Assembly (NCBI GenBank): GCA_947184155.2
Contig: CAMXCT020000914.1
Location: forward strand, 1-64,000
Direction: 5' to 3'
Source: Cladocopium goreaui
Taxonomy: Eukaryota > Sar > Dinophyceae > Suessiales > Symbiodiniaceae
DNA: 64,000 nucleotides
Part shown: in pieces, positions 53,866 through 64,000 of the stretch
How positions within the stretch are numbered: position 1 is the stretch's first letter
Layout: each line of letters begins with the position of its first letter
Notes under the pieces: model-generated
The model's database searches: none
The model's input: the letters and a program-made list of their open reading frames with translations, nothing else
What the model was told of the DNA's origin: nothing
Translations under genes and position numbers: made by a program

Positions 53866-54393
53866 AACAAACTTTGCCGGAGATGTTTTTCACGTCAAGC
53901 CTCCTCCAAGAATAAGTTGTCAATCTTAAGAGTGAATTTTCTGGTTTCTGTCTGGTTTCAGTGTGTTTTTTTCATTGCCAATCAGCCAGATACCCTGCAA
54001 AAAATGACAAAAATTCTTTGCTGGCCATTGATACCAAAAGACTATATAAAGGATTGAAGTATCATATTATTGAAGATTGAATGATATTATTATCAAATAT
54101 TCACCATCAAATGTCTGTTGGTTAAACCATCCATGTAAGATTGACCTAGTTTTGCTGGGTCACCCTTTGTCACCGAGGAATGGCCATTTCCGGCTACTGG
54201 GTCAAGGGCATCCACTAGCAATGCCTGGTTTTTTTCAGCCACCCATGGCCCAAAAATCTGAAAGTTGCAGCAACCATAATATATGTCTGGTTCGTGGTTG
54301 ACCTACCCCTCTGAAAATATGAGTTCGTCAGTTGGGATGATTATTCCCAATAGACGGAAATATAAAAAATGTTCCAAGTCACCAACCAATATG

Positions 54394-54510
54394 TACCATC
54401 TGGTTATGACTAACAGTTCGCCATAGAAAATCACCATGCTGTTAAGAACGGTAAACCATATATTTCTATGGGCCATCTATACCATGGCTATGTTAAATAA
54501 CCAGAGGCTA
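54394..54510. mobile_element. MITE family A
   Basis: TA-CCATCTGGTTATGACTAAC to GTTAAATAACCAGAGGC-TA, directly abutting a family D right-end fragment (54340-54396). Confidence 0.8.
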
Positions 54511-54517
54511 TATTTTA

Positions 54518-54775
54518 ATGATCGTTAATGACAGCAGCAGCATATCTGGCTGCATGATCACAATTCACCAACCTGAAATTAGGTCGTTTCAGGATGACGC
54601 CGCCTTAGCATTGCCAATCTTAGCATGTTCCCATCATTTTCCGCTTTTAAATTCTGGTTGTAATGTGGTTAAAACAACAATAAACAATCCCCAGTCATCA
54701 CCATATTTTTATAGGTGGTATAAACTTACCATTCCCAGTCATGGGTGGTTTATGGCATTGTTTTACCCACATTAA
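54518..54775 (+). CDS. possible exon
   Basis: Frame MIVNDSSSISGCMITIHQPE then IRSFQDDAALALPILACSHH; later residues AT-driven. TTAATCACTATTAATCACC repeats follow at 54765-54900. Confidence 0.3.
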   Translation: MIVNDSSSISGCMITIHQPEIRSFQDDAALALPILACSHHFPLLNSGCNVVKTTINNPQSSPYFYRWYKLTIPSHGWFMALFYPH

Positions 54776-54971
54776 TCACTATTAATCACCATATTAACCA
54801 CCATGAATCACTATTAATCTCATGTGGTTTATTATTGTGTTACCCACATTAATCACTATTAATCACCATTAATCAGCATTAATCACTATCAATTCACTAT
54901 TGGCAATTGATGGTAATGGGGATGGCACTATTGTTTTACCCACATTATACCGGTGAATCATTGCCGCCCGC

Positions 54972-55025
54972 CTGGAACGTCCCAGAAGCTCACAGCCTGG
55001 CTGGGCTCTGGCTGGGCCCTGTTCG
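54972..55025 (-). CDS. probable small exon with GC donor
   Basis: Minus acceptor CGTTTTTTTTTTAG, frame NRAQPEPSQAVSFWDVP, donor GTTCCAG|GCGGGC. 54 nt. Confidence 0.4.
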
Positions 55026-55291
55026 CTAAAAAAAAAACGAATTTGTACATAAAAAAATAGTTACAAAACATACATATATGTGGTATATATGTGGTACATG
55101 TACATATGTACAAACAATTACAAGCAGATATACAAACACACATACACACATACATAATCATACATACATGCCAAGGTACATACACCAACCAAGTTGCAAC
55201 TCAATTGCAAAACCCGCGTGGCTGAGTGCACTGATCGCTTGCCGGATCGGCATCTTTTTAACCCGCCCCCTTTCCATATGGTGCTCTTCAG

Positions 55292-55450
55292 GAGAACTCC
55301 ATGAGCGAAAAGTTCCGCTATGTATCAGAAGAGCCAAAGTCGTTGCAAGTGCTCATCTGGATGCAAAGCAAGGAGATCGCATTGTCGTTTGACTGGCAAC
55401 TGCAATGTCTCAGGAAATCTTCATATTCTTTGATCCGGCAAGTCAGTGAT
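55292..55450 (+). CDS. probable exon
   Basis: Acceptor TGGTGCTCTTCAG|G (55291); donor CGGCAA|GTCAGT (55442), else TGA at 55448. Frame ENSMSEKFRYVSEEPKSLQV then LIWMQSKEIALSFDWQLQCL and RKSSYSLIRQ, 50 codons. One of the most convincing blocks. Another frame (RKVPLCIRRAKVVASAHLDA) is also open. Confidence 0.6.
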
Positions 55451-55469
55451 GAAGTCCGTTAAAACTATC

Positions 55470-56780
55470 GTCCCCAGTTCCAAGTCCGTAAGTTTCGTAT
55501 GGTCTTGTTGTTGGTGCAATATGGTGCATTGCAGTGGTTAAAAAAAACGCGAATTGCCAGTCCATAATAATGAACTCTGTTTCAACAACACGATGATGCC
55601 GCAAATCTCAGGAAAAAAGTGTTCAATGTTGCATAGGATAGCATTGTCTCCGATTCTGTCAATTGACCATTGGGTCGATTGACCTATGCAATCGCCTGGT
55701 GTTCACATCAAAATGATCGTAGTAATGGATGTGAAGAACAGCAAGTCATTAGTTGGTTTATAAACCCCATTAACTATAGTTATAAGTTATAAGTTATATA
55801 AGTATCGCACACCATAGTTATTGGAAATATATTCAGCATATGAATTCTTTTAAAATGGTGGTTCCGCTTTGTATGGATTGATCCATGACCATTTTGATGC
55901 ATGACTAACTACATTACATGACCACTGTATGGACTAAATCAAAAAGGTTTAATACACTCACATGACTAACTACCAGTACTAAGTACCAAGCAAACAATGT
56001 TTGAAAGATGCGTTTTGTTTAATTCAAAACTATCCCATTGATATGTGTGGCCACAACAAAAACATAATTGACAGATGACTCAAATTGAAAACATTGCAAC
56101 CATTAACCTTTGGAAAGCAACATTGAAAACAAACAGCTAGACACTAGCCCTTGCATTCAGAGGCAAAAACTGGATATATGATTGGGTTGAATTAAAACAA
56201 ACAGATAATGATTCATCAACTTCCAAAGTTCGGTCATTCTTAGGCTAGCTACCCTTTCCAAGAATCAAACCATCATTTGCATTGACGTCGTGACACATCG
56301 TTGTTATTCATCCAAATATATATATATGTATTATTCATTAATCTGAGTAAATCTACGCTCCAATATTCGTTGCTCATTCACCCACGGATAATTTGAGATT
56401 TATATGCTCATCAACTGGACTATGCCATGGGTTTGAACATATATATATATAGTACCCCAAATGTACCCATATGTCGGATAAACAACGGTCTATACTGTGC
56501 CTATACTCAAACATATTCCATACGAAACCTCATTAAACACCATTAATTAATGTGGTAAACCCAATGCCACAAACTTTTACTGGGGATGTTTTACACCCTT
56601 GGGTTTACCACATGAATGAAATCAGCAATAAGTGAAACTATATCAGATCATATTCCCATCATATTCCTATTAGAACCCAATAAAAATCCGTATTTTTTGA
56701 TGTGGCAAAATCATCACACATCGCCATGAAATTCCATTAAACCCCATTGAATGCCAATAAAATCTATACATTTCCCGACA
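55470..56780. other. no supported gene
   Basis: AT-rich. Contains a remnant of family C interior (AGTTGGTTTATAA, 55752) and TA runs at 56317 and 56440. Confidence 0.5.
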
Positions 56781-56781
56781 C

Positions 56782-56839
56782 CATGGGTTGCTCCATCTCT
56801 CCCCATTTCCCAACTTCTCCCTGCCTCCTGGAGTTTTGC
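56782..56839 (-). CDS. possible exon
   Basis: Minus acceptor CTTCACTTGGCCAG|G, donor CCCATG|GTGTCG; frame AKLQEAGRSWEMGRDGATH, 58 nt. Confidence 0.35.
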
Positions 56840-57331
56840 CTGGCCAAGTGAAGGACCCAGGGGGAAGTCTCGTGGTTTGTCATTGATATTACGGTGTAGT
56901 AAGTATCTTATCAAAAGAATTTTAGTCAGAGAACTCAAAGAACTTCCGAGTTACGAACGATGGTCATGGTTAGCATTCACACCATCATGTCAACGACATC
57001 ATCATGTCAACCACCCATCTTCAAGTATTTGGGAAGTGTAACAGTTTGGAGGCGTGTGTGAATTCACGGGTGAAAGCACTCTCAGGCGCGAAACCGTATG
57101 TTTTTTTCGGGTAACGTGGCTCCTGAAGTAAGGCGTCTGTTTCCGCAGGTGCGGGCCTCGATCTGGGAAAGTTGTCGACAAAAAGTGCAAAGGACTGTGG
57201 CGAGAGCTCGATTTGCACTTCAAAACCGCTAAAAAACTGACAGCCACAGAGCACTTTTGGATGATGAGGTCGGCAAAATGTGCACAAGACCGTAGCGAGC
57301 GCTCGGTTTCGCAAAAAACACACACAAAAAA

Positions 57332-57436
57332 CTGGCATGTTCGGAGCAGCTTCAAAAAGTCCGCGCTGTTGACGCTGCTCGAATGTTGGTCGAATCGATT
57401 CGGTGCGACCCTATGCGGGTTTACAACTGGCTGTGA
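57332..57436 (+). CDS. possible exon
   Basis: Frame LACSEQLQKVRAVDAARMLV then ESIRCDPMRVYNWL, TGA (possible donor GGCT|GTGACA). Two other frames on plus and a 156-codon minus frame also cross this block. Confidence 0.3.
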   Translation: MACSEQLQKVRAVDAARMLVESIRCDPMRVYNWL

Positions 57437-57546
57437 CAAAACACATTGGCACGGCTGCGCGCAGCAAAGCATTCAGTGATGCTGCGTTGTAACAGCTGCG
57501 CGAAAGGTACAGTAACTCTTGACCAAAGTGCTGCTCTTAATGTACT

Positions 57547-57783
57547 TTGTGCTATGCAGGATTGCAGCTGGAGGTTGCTAAACACATTGTAACAACTGCG
57601 CGAAGAGAAGAAGTGGGTTGCAGAAGCTACAGAAGACGTAGCTGGGGAGCAGCTCAGAGCAGGGTCAGAGAAGAAGTAGCCCAGATAAGAGGCCGCTCAG
57701 AGAAAATGTCGCTGAGAGAAGTGGTACCTCAGCGCAGAGGTCGCTCAGTGAACAAATACCTCAACAACCCATCCATGCATTGA
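57547..57783 (+). CDS. possible Arg-rich frame
   Basis: CYAGLQLEVAKHIVTTARRE repeats the out-of-phase reading YAGLQLAVTKHIGTAARSKA at 57413-57475, so a short segment is duplicated. The rest is GGCCGCTCAGAG-type repeat. Coding status doubtful. Confidence 0.25.
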   Translation: MCYAGLQLEVAKHIVTTARREEVGCRSYRRRSWGAAQSRVREEVAQIRGRSEKMSLREVVPQRRGRSVNKYLNNPSMH

Positions 57784-58260
57784 TACATCAATCCATCCAT
57801 TATATAATTCATTCATTCATTGGTTCATTGATTCACCAACTCACTGAAATTCATCCGTTTATCCATTCACTGACTGATTCATTGAGTCATCGACTCACTA
57901 AAGCCCATGCATTCATTGAGTCATCGACTCAACAGCTCATTCGTTCATTGATTCACTGATCATTGGCTCATCCATTCATTAATTCACTCATTCATTGATT
58001 CATTGACTCACTGCGGCAGCTGAGTCATCGATTCATTTTTTCATTGGTTCATTGACTCACTGAATCATCGGTTCATTGATTGATGAATTGAGATTCACTG
58101 AGTCATTGATTCACTGAGCCATTGAATCATTGATTCATCGACTCACTAACTCACTCATTCATTGATTCATTGGTTCCTCAATTGGTTCAGTTGTGCATGG
58201 ATTCTTTCATGTCATTTCATTCGCATCTCAACCGCCATTTGCTCATTCGTTGATGAACCT
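57784..58260. repeat. TTCATTGATTCACTGA degenerate array
   Basis: TTCATTGATTCA, GAGTCATCGACTCA and related 4-mer based units for about 470 bp. Confidence 0.9.
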
Positions 58261-58367
58261 CAGAACTTCAGTTCATCACTTCTGCATCTTAAAAGCGTTC
58301 CTATAGGCCACTGATGTCGTATACAAACCAGTTCTTATTGAAACTTCCGCCCCGGCGCGGGCCGGGC

Positions 58368-58491
58368 ACAATCTGGTAAATTAACCGATTATAATGATTA
58401 ATCGTGGTTTTATGGGGAAAACACTGGAAATCATCAAACTCATCTACAGACCAGCCATGTTCCACTGCTATGTCAGATTGCCAAAGGGCAA
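58368..58491. mobile_element. MITE family A, strongly diverged
   Basis: CACAATCTGGTAAATTAACC to CTATGTCAGATTGCCAAAGGGCA. Confidence 0.5.
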
Positions 58492-58642
58492 TTCAAATCA
58501 TCTCAGACAAGGAAAGAAACAAGTCGATCATGAAACAATGACGCGCTACTTGATTCAACTGCGTCAAATGAAACATGTCTCAAAACATATTGATTCTAAA
58601 TGAGTCTAAGACTTTGGAATTACCCAACATTGCCCAACAGAT

Positions 58643-58773
58643 TACAAGGTGGTGCCCCCCAAGTTATAAATTGGTTATAATACCATTAACGTTCTATAGA
58701 TATATCACCAACAAAAACCAAGTTATTGGACTTATAAACCAACTTAGCTAACGAACTGGGGCACCACCCTGTA
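58643..58773. mobile_element. MITE family C, plain copy
   Basis: TA-CAAGGTGGTGCCCCCCAAG to ACTGGGGCACCACCCTG-TA, 131 bp. It ends 10 bp from the stop of the minus frame at 58784. Confidence 0.88.
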
Positions 58774-58783
58774 TCAGCATTGT

Positions 58784-59104
58784 TCAAACGTCTTGCAGTC
58801 TCTCGGGGTGTTTTCTTGAGGCGTGCTTGGATTGACCTGGACTGGTGACGACTAGTGGATTGAAACATTTTTCTTCCTCCACTTCCGAGACAAAGCTCAG
58901 CAAACGTTTTATCCAGCGTACGAGACGTTGGTCATTTTTCATCGTTTGCTGTTCCTCGCACTTCTGAACAACAAGCTCTGCTGCTTCAGAAAGAAATGTA
59001 ACTCGCACTGGGAATTGCTCTGGACAGGTCTGTTCACTGTTCATGTACAGGATATCAAAGTGTGTCACTTTGACCTCCTCATATTTTTGCCGAAACGTTG
59101 AAAC
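58784..59104 (-). CDS. probable terminal exon, helical protein
   Basis: Minus frame of about 107 codons: FRQKYEEVKVTHFDILYMNS, FPVRVTFLSEAAELVVQKCE, NDQRLVRWIKRLLSFVSEVE, then SPGQSKHASRKHPERLQDV and TGA. Mixed charged helices with typical coding composition. An acceptor AAGTTCTCCAG|G lies just upstream (59137) but leads to another frame (ERRPAIVEFQRFGKNMRR), so the 5' border is open. Confidence 0.5.
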   Translation of the reverse strand, partial: VSTFRQKYEEVKVTHFDILYMNSEQTCPEQFPVRVTFLSEAAELVVQKCEEQQTMKNDQRLVRWIKRLLSFVSEVEEEKCFNPLVVTSPGQSKHASRKHPERLQDV

Positions 59105-59219
59105 TCAACGATGGCTGGACGACGCTCCTGGAGAACTTTGAAATTGAATACCAACCATCCGCTCTCCATTTAGTTCGGGGATTTCCTGGCGAGCCATGTT
59201 TGATTATCCCATGATGCCA

Positions 59220-59630
59220 TTAAATCCCAATAAAATCCCAATACAATCCCAATAAAGCCAATAAACTCCAATTAAATCCCAATAAAATACAAATTAAATC
59301 CCAATAAAGTCCCAATAACATCCCAATAAAATACAAATGAAATCCCAATAAAATCTCAATAAATTCCCAATAAAAACACAATAACATCCCAATAAAATAC
59401 CAATAAAATCCTAATAACATCTCAATACAATCCCAATAAAATCCCAATGACATACCATAGAATCCAATAAAATCCCAATACAATCCCAACAAAATCCCAA
59501 TGAACTCCCATAAAATCCCAATAAAATCCCATGACATCCCAATAAAATCCCAATCGAATCAATACAATCCCAATAAAATACGAATAAAATACCAATAACA
59601 TACCAATAAAATACCAATTACTTCACTTCG
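59220..59630. repeat. CCCAATAAAAT array, left part
   Basis: Degenerate 12-bp-type units CCCAATAAAATC / ACCAATAAAATA; the minus frame is FYWDFIGILLG-rich by repetition. Confidence 0.95.
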
Positions 59631-59659
59631 AATGATCCCCACCATGGCATTTATACATT

Positions 59660-60425
59660 TTCTTACTGGCAAATGTTCTGGCATTCTATCTGACATATCT
59701 TCTTGCATTCTATCTGGCATTCTATCTGGCATATCTTCTGGCAGATGTTCTGGCATATCTTCTGGCATTCTATCTGGCAAATCTTCTGGCATTCTATCTG
59801 ACATATCTTCTGGCATTCTATCTGGCATTCTATCTGGCATATCTTCTGGCATATGTTCTGGCATATCTTCTGGCATTCTATCTGGCAAATCTTCTGGCAT
59901 TCTATCTGACATTTTTCTGGCATTCTATCTGGCATTCTGTCTGACATTCTATCTGGCATACCTTCTGGCATATGTTCTGGCATATCTTCTGACATTTTTT
60001 CTGGCATATCTTCTGGCATATCTTCTGACATTCTATCTGGCATATCTTCTGACATTTTTTCTGGCATTCTATCTGGCATACCTTCTGGCATATGTTCTGG
60101 CATATCTTCTGGCATATCTTCTGACATTCTATCTGGCATATCTTCTGACATTCTTTCTGGCATTCTATCTGGCATATCTTCTGACATTCTATCTGGCATA
60201 TCTTCTGACATTTTTTCTGGCATTCTATCTGGCATACCTTCTGGCATATGTTCTGGCATATCTTCTGGCTTATCTTCTGGCATTCTATCTGGCAAATCTT
60301 CTGGCATTCTATCTGACATATCTTCTGGCATTCTATCTGGCATATCTTCTGGCATTCTATCTGACATATCTTCTGGCATTCTATCTGACATTCCATCTGG
60401 CATATCTTCTGGCATTCTATCTGGC
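59660..60425. repeat. 12-bp array TCTGGCATATCT / TCTGGCATTCTA
   Basis: About 62 units; higher-order blocks such as GGCATACCTTCTGGCATATG recur at 59950, 60075 and 60230. Minus reads MPED/MPDR tetrapeptides. Confidence 0.97.
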
Positions 60426-60426
60426 C

Positions 60427-60745
60427 GTTGAGGTCCGGCAGTGCCCACTGGGATCTGGAGCTCGTGGTTGAGGTCCGGTAGTGCCCACTGCGACCTGGAA
60501 GTCGCGGTTGAGGTCCGGCAGTGCCCACTGCGATCTGGAAATCGCGGTTGAGGTCCGGCAGTGCCCACTGCAACCTGGAAGTCGCGGTTGAGGTCCGGCA
60601 GTGCCCACTGCGATCTGGAGCTCGCGGTGGAGGTCCGGCAGTGCCCACTGGGATCTGGAGCTCGCGGTGGAGGTGCGGGAGTGCCCACTGGGATCTGGAG
60701 CTCGCGGTGGAGGTCCGGCTGTGCCCACTGGGATCTGGACTGCGA
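60427..60745. repeat. 40-bp GC-rich array
   Basis: Eight units keyed by GAGGTCCGGCAGTGCCCACT then GGGATCTGGAGCTCG, starts every 40 bp from 60427 to 60707; followed by a GAGGAGGAGG run. Confidence 0.97.
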
Positions 60746-60834
60746 GGAGGAGGACGAGGAGGAGATGGAGGAGGAGGCGGAGGAGGAGGAGAACAGCTCT
60801 GATAAAATCTAACAACCCTCACCTGGCAGGTGGG

Positions 60835-61680
60835 GAATAAAATCCAAATATAAACTAAAAATAACCCAATAAAATCCCAATACAATCCCAACAAAATCCC
60901 AATACAATCCCAACAAAATTTCAATAAAATCCCACTGAAATCCCATGAAATCCCAATAAAATACCATAAAAATCCAATAAAATCCCAATACAATCCCAAC
61001 AAAATCCCAATGAAATCCCATAAAATCCCAATACAATCCCAATAAAATCCCAATCAAATCCCAATGAAATCCAAACCCCAATAAAATACAAATAAAATGC
61101 AAATAAAATTTCAATAAACCCAATAAAACCCCAATGAAATCCAAACACCAATAAAATACCAATAAAATCCAAATAAAATCTCAATAAACCAAAAAAAAAC
61201 AATAAAATCCCAATGAAATCCAAACCCCAATAAAATACCAATAAAATCCAAATAAAATCTCAACAAAATCCCTATAAAATCCAAAAAAAACAATAAAATC
61301 CCAATACAATCCCAGCAATATCCCAATGAAATCACATAAAATCCCATAAAATCCCAATACAATCCCAATAAAATCCCAATGAAAAAATCCAAACCCCAAT
61401 AAAATACCAATAAAATCCAAATAAAATATCAATAAAATCCCAATAAAATCCCAATAAAATCCAAATACAATCCCAACAAAATCCCAATGAATCCTATAAC
61501 ATCCCATAAAATCCCAACAAAATCCCAATAAATTCCCATTGAAATCCCAATAAAACACCATAAAATCGCCAAAAAAACACCAATGAAATCCCATGAAATC
61601 TCAATAAACCCCCAATAACATACTAATAAAATACCAAACAAAATCCCAATAAAATCCCAATAAAATCCTATGAACTCCCC
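60835..61680. repeat. CCCAATAAAAT array, right part
   Basis: Same unit as 59220-59630, longer and with higher-order blocks (AAACCCCAATAAAATACC recurs near 61075, 61150, 61218 and 61392). Confidence 0.95.
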
Positions 61681-61704
61681 ATTTCGCCCCTTTCTTCCAC
61701 ACAC

Positions 61705-61789
61705 CTCTAGCTGCGCAGTGGTTTCAGCGGCCAGTTTCTCTTCCTCCAGCGGCTCACCATCAACAAATGACATGTTCAAGGGCAACACA
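61705..61789 (-). CDS. probable exon, acidic
   Basis: Minus acceptor TCTATAAATCCGTCAG, donor CAGCTAGAG|GTGTGT. 28 codons plus one base: VLPLNMSFVDGEPLEEEKLA then AETTAQLE. Clear borders. The intron to the next minus exon (near 59.1 kb) would contain all three arrays. Confidence 0.6.
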
Positions 61790-62097
61790 CTGACGGATTT
61801 ATAGATATACATTGCATATATAGAGAATACACATTCTATCTGTATATGCTACATTTATGAATTATATATATATTGTGTATTTATAGTGTATTATTTATAT
61901 TTATATATAATACGTATATATACACACACGTGAAGAATAGACAAAAACGAGCTAGCAAACACGGGGATACTTGATTGGAACAGATATGTTTGGACATGTT
62001 TGGACTCATGATTATATAATGGTGAGAAAGTGTTTCCCATCCCAGACGCACCTGCGATATATCAATCCAGTGTGAGCCCCTGAGTTAACCAATATCA

Positions 62098-62346
62098 ATG
62101 CTCAGCAGGAACTACTGTAAAGCTAGGCATGTAACAAAGATACAAGCATACGCACTGTTGGGATTGCAAGTCTCTCTGAAGTACCCAATTGGTACTTCCA
62201 AAATGGGAGCCCCGAGGCACTGCAATGAACGTGCAGAGGGGGAAAAGAAAACTGACAGTTGCTATGGTAGCAAAGCCAGGAGTAAGAGGCAGAAGGCCAA
62301 CCAGCATACACACTGGCAAGCACACAAAGAAAGTGATCTTATATGA
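62098..62346 (+). CDS. possible exon, basic
   Basis: Frame TKIQAYALLGLQVSLKYPIG then KARSKRQKANQHTHWQAHKE; other plus frames (RGKRKLTVAMVAKPGVRGRR) are also open. Confidence 0.3.
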   Translation: MLSRNYCKARHVTKIQAYALLGLQVSLKYPIGTSKMGAPRHCNERAEGEKKTDSCYGSKARSKRQKANQHTHWQAHKESDLI

Positions 62347-62799
62347 TATTATGATATTGTTAATCAACGAGCAGATAATTCCGCCTGACACCAACAGACT
62401 TTGGGGATGTCATGTGCCGCGCTGGCACTGAAGGTTCTGTCATGGCACCCTTAGATGGCATCAAGAAAACATATTGAAGATTGTTTAAGCACCAAAAGTG
62501 GGGATATAACAACTACATACATATATATAAATGTATATATATATATATTCATAGTATGGATCAGTATGGGATTTACCGGATATATAACCAAAGTGCATAA
62601 ACAAATTGCAGTATATGCCTCATACGGCCAACTCTATAGGAAACATTTTGATAAATCATGGGCTTTGAAGTATACTTTCCGACCGTTGTGCCGGTGGCTA
62701 AGTCTGGCTAAGTCGCCGGTGGGCGAGTCTGTGGGCCCAGTTGGTCAAAAAAAAAAATCCAGTTCTCGAGTCTCGTCCAAGAAAAAACTCTGCAACATC

Positions 62800-62890
62800 A
62801 CCCATAGGATCCATGTATGGTATAATGCTAGCATTGGGGGTATATTGATGGTAAATGTTACCATATATAGCATACATGGATCCTATGGGT
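62800..62890. mobile_element. MITE family F, copy 2
   Basis: ACCCATAGGATCCATGTATG to CATACATGGATCCTATGGGT, 91 bp, same tips as 39708-39806. A right-half fragment (CATATATAGCATACATAGAT) lies at 63250-63297. Confidence 0.88.
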
Positions 62891-63084
62891 CAGAACAACA
62901 ACTCTTGACATCCATCTCTTGACCCCTATGTTTCTTGGTGAATAACCTCCACAAAAGTAGGACATATTGGCATTTCCTGAAATGAGGGTATCCATTTTGA
63001 TGGGAATTTCCATGATAAACCATCCAGCTATTGGGGTACCCCATTTATAGACATCTCCATATCAGGACATCTTGAACAAAAAAC

Positions 63085-63219
63085 CTGACACGAACCCATC
63101 TCTATCGGCTCCCGTGCAGCTCGAATGGAATTGGTCCGTTCAAAGATCTCGCTGAGGGGTTTCAGCCTGGCTCCGTTCCGTCCGAACTCGGAGATGCTTC
63201 GGAGCTTCGGATTTTCCAA
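63085..63219 (-). CDS. probable exon
   Basis: Minus frame NPKLRSISEFGRNGARLKPL then SEIFERTNSIRAAREPIEMG and SCQ, donor GTGTCAG|GTTTTT. Acceptor probably AATCCGAAG (about 63207). Basic and helical. Confidence 0.5.
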
Positions 63220-63302
63220 GTAGAAATATATTGTTTGATTGGAGTATATTCATGGGATCCATGCTACCATATATAGCATACATAGATCCTATGGGTTATA
63301 GT

Positions 63303-63413
63303 TACCCTCTGGTTAGTTAACAGTTCGCCATGGAAAGATCCACCATGTTTAATAGGTAAACCATGTATAAATGGGCCATCTATACCATGGCTATGTTAAA
63401 TAACCAGAGGGTA
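63303..63413. mobile_element. MITE family A
   Basis: TA-CCCTCTGGTTAGTTAACAG to GTTAAATAACCAGAGGG-TA, 111 bp, between two candidate minus-strand exons. Confidence 0.9.
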
Positions 63414-63632
63414 GTATTATTGGAGTAGAACCAAGTATGGTTGGTTTAATCTACAGAAAAAATCCCCATCAACCACTATCAATAAATATGATTGACTGTC
63501 CATGTAAGTCTACATGTATATATATATAATTTACAATTCAATACAATTCAACTCATATTTGCATAAACCATCATACTCCTACGTATCTCATAATGTCTGG
63601 GAAAAAAACTGGGTAGTATATACCGTATATAC

Positions 63633-63708
63633 CCGTATTTATGACACCATGTGGCTCCAATGGAACCAACGAGGCGGTGTTGAGGTTCCGAACCTCGCCC
63701 TGCAATTC
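63633..63708 (-). CDS. probable exon
   Basis: Minus acceptor TTCGAAATTGGAAAACAG|G, donor ATACGG|GTATAT; 76 nt. Frame ELQGEVRNLNTASLVPLEPH then GVINT. A plus frame (WNQRGGVEVPNLALQFLFSN) is also open. Confidence 0.45.
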
Positions 63709-63944
63709 CTGTTTTCCAATTTCGAACATAAGCGAAGTCGATTCGTGAATGGGTGTAAAGTGTCAATTGTCAACTTTGTTTTTGGTCATTTCGTTGAAGA
63801 TTACAATCGAAATCAATCGAACAAAAAAAACAAAGCACCAAATTCATTCTAACCGTGGCGCTTATAAATTTCTGTGTATTTTCAGTAGGCCAACAAAGTC
63901 AACCACTCAACAGATTTCTCCAAAACACTACCCCCTTGTTTTCA

Positions 63945-64000
63945 AATCCTCTGGTTGATCACAACTCTGAAGCTATTGAAAATGGCCCATAGAAATAGTT
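63945..64000. mobile_element. MITE family A, left part, runs off the window
   Basis: ATCCTCTGGTTGATCACAAC then CTATTGAAAATGGCCCATAG, matching the left half of other copies. Confidence 0.6.

Noticed and set aside
57002-57472. 156-codon minus-strand frame
   Set aside because: Cys/Phe/His-rich, opposite a more coding-like plus block and built on two imperfect 100-bp repeats; not called.
59632-61053. Long frames of MPED, SGIL or YWDFIGILLG type
   Set aside because: They follow the 12-bp and AATAAAATCCC arrays exactly and change identity at array borders.
1-64000. Bacterial or plasmid origin
   Set aside because: Long microsatellites, introns with in-frame joins, MITEs and no operons or Shine-Dalgarno-led frames.

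Overview
The window looks like nuclear DNA of an intron-rich protist, most probably a dinoflagellate (Symbiodiniaceae or Suessiales type). Visible reasons: two long uninterrupted reading frames at the left end, then about 55 kb in which coding sequence appears only as short exon-like blocks (mostly 50-180 nt) set in repeat-filled DNA; acceptors often of the form AG|G; donors that are GT but also apparently GC or GA; many small terminal-inverted-repeat (TIR) elements; and very long micro- and minisatellites. No operon, Shine-Dalgarno site, tRNA, rRNA or CRISPR array was recognised. The species assignment is inference.

Layout. 1-9.2 kb is the gene-dense part: the 3' end of an unknown frame, a 900-codon frame resembling an RNase-H-fold (DDE) transposase, and a two-exon gene whose second exon holds a GT32-like glycosyltransferase region plus a C2-H2 finger. 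A 107-bp direct repeat brackets this last gene. 9-27 kb holds candidate plus-strand exons (an EF-hand loop, a vWA-like DxSGS motif, and several unrecognised), a 34-bp-arm perfect hairpin, and a 474-bp duplication that copies a whole 28-codon exon. 26.8-28.9 kb is a giant TATG array and an AT array around a minus-strand fragment with repeated CxxC pairs. 29-41 kb is dense in TIR elements: at least six families, all apparently bounded by TA, including one inserted in another with an empty-site relative nearby, and one that almost fills a 585-bp intron between two convincing exons. 41.4-46.2 kb is four consecutive tandem arrays (16, 78, 72 and 30 bp units). 46-59 kb has scattered exons on both strands with more TIR elements. 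59.2-61.7 kb is three interleaved arrays lying between candidate minus-strand exons at 58.8-59.1, 61.7, 63.1 and 63.7 kb.

How parts relate. Exons on opposite strands alternate, so several genes must be present, but I cannot assemble complete transcripts beyond two splice joins: 5457/5659 and 33577/34163, both in frame. All other exon calls rest on open frame, codon texture and splice-like borders only; a fraction will be wrong, and the end marked by an in-frame stop may really be an upstream donor. The long frames through simple repeats (MYVC, THRRFYTQ, MPED, poly-His) are treated as by-products of the repeats.
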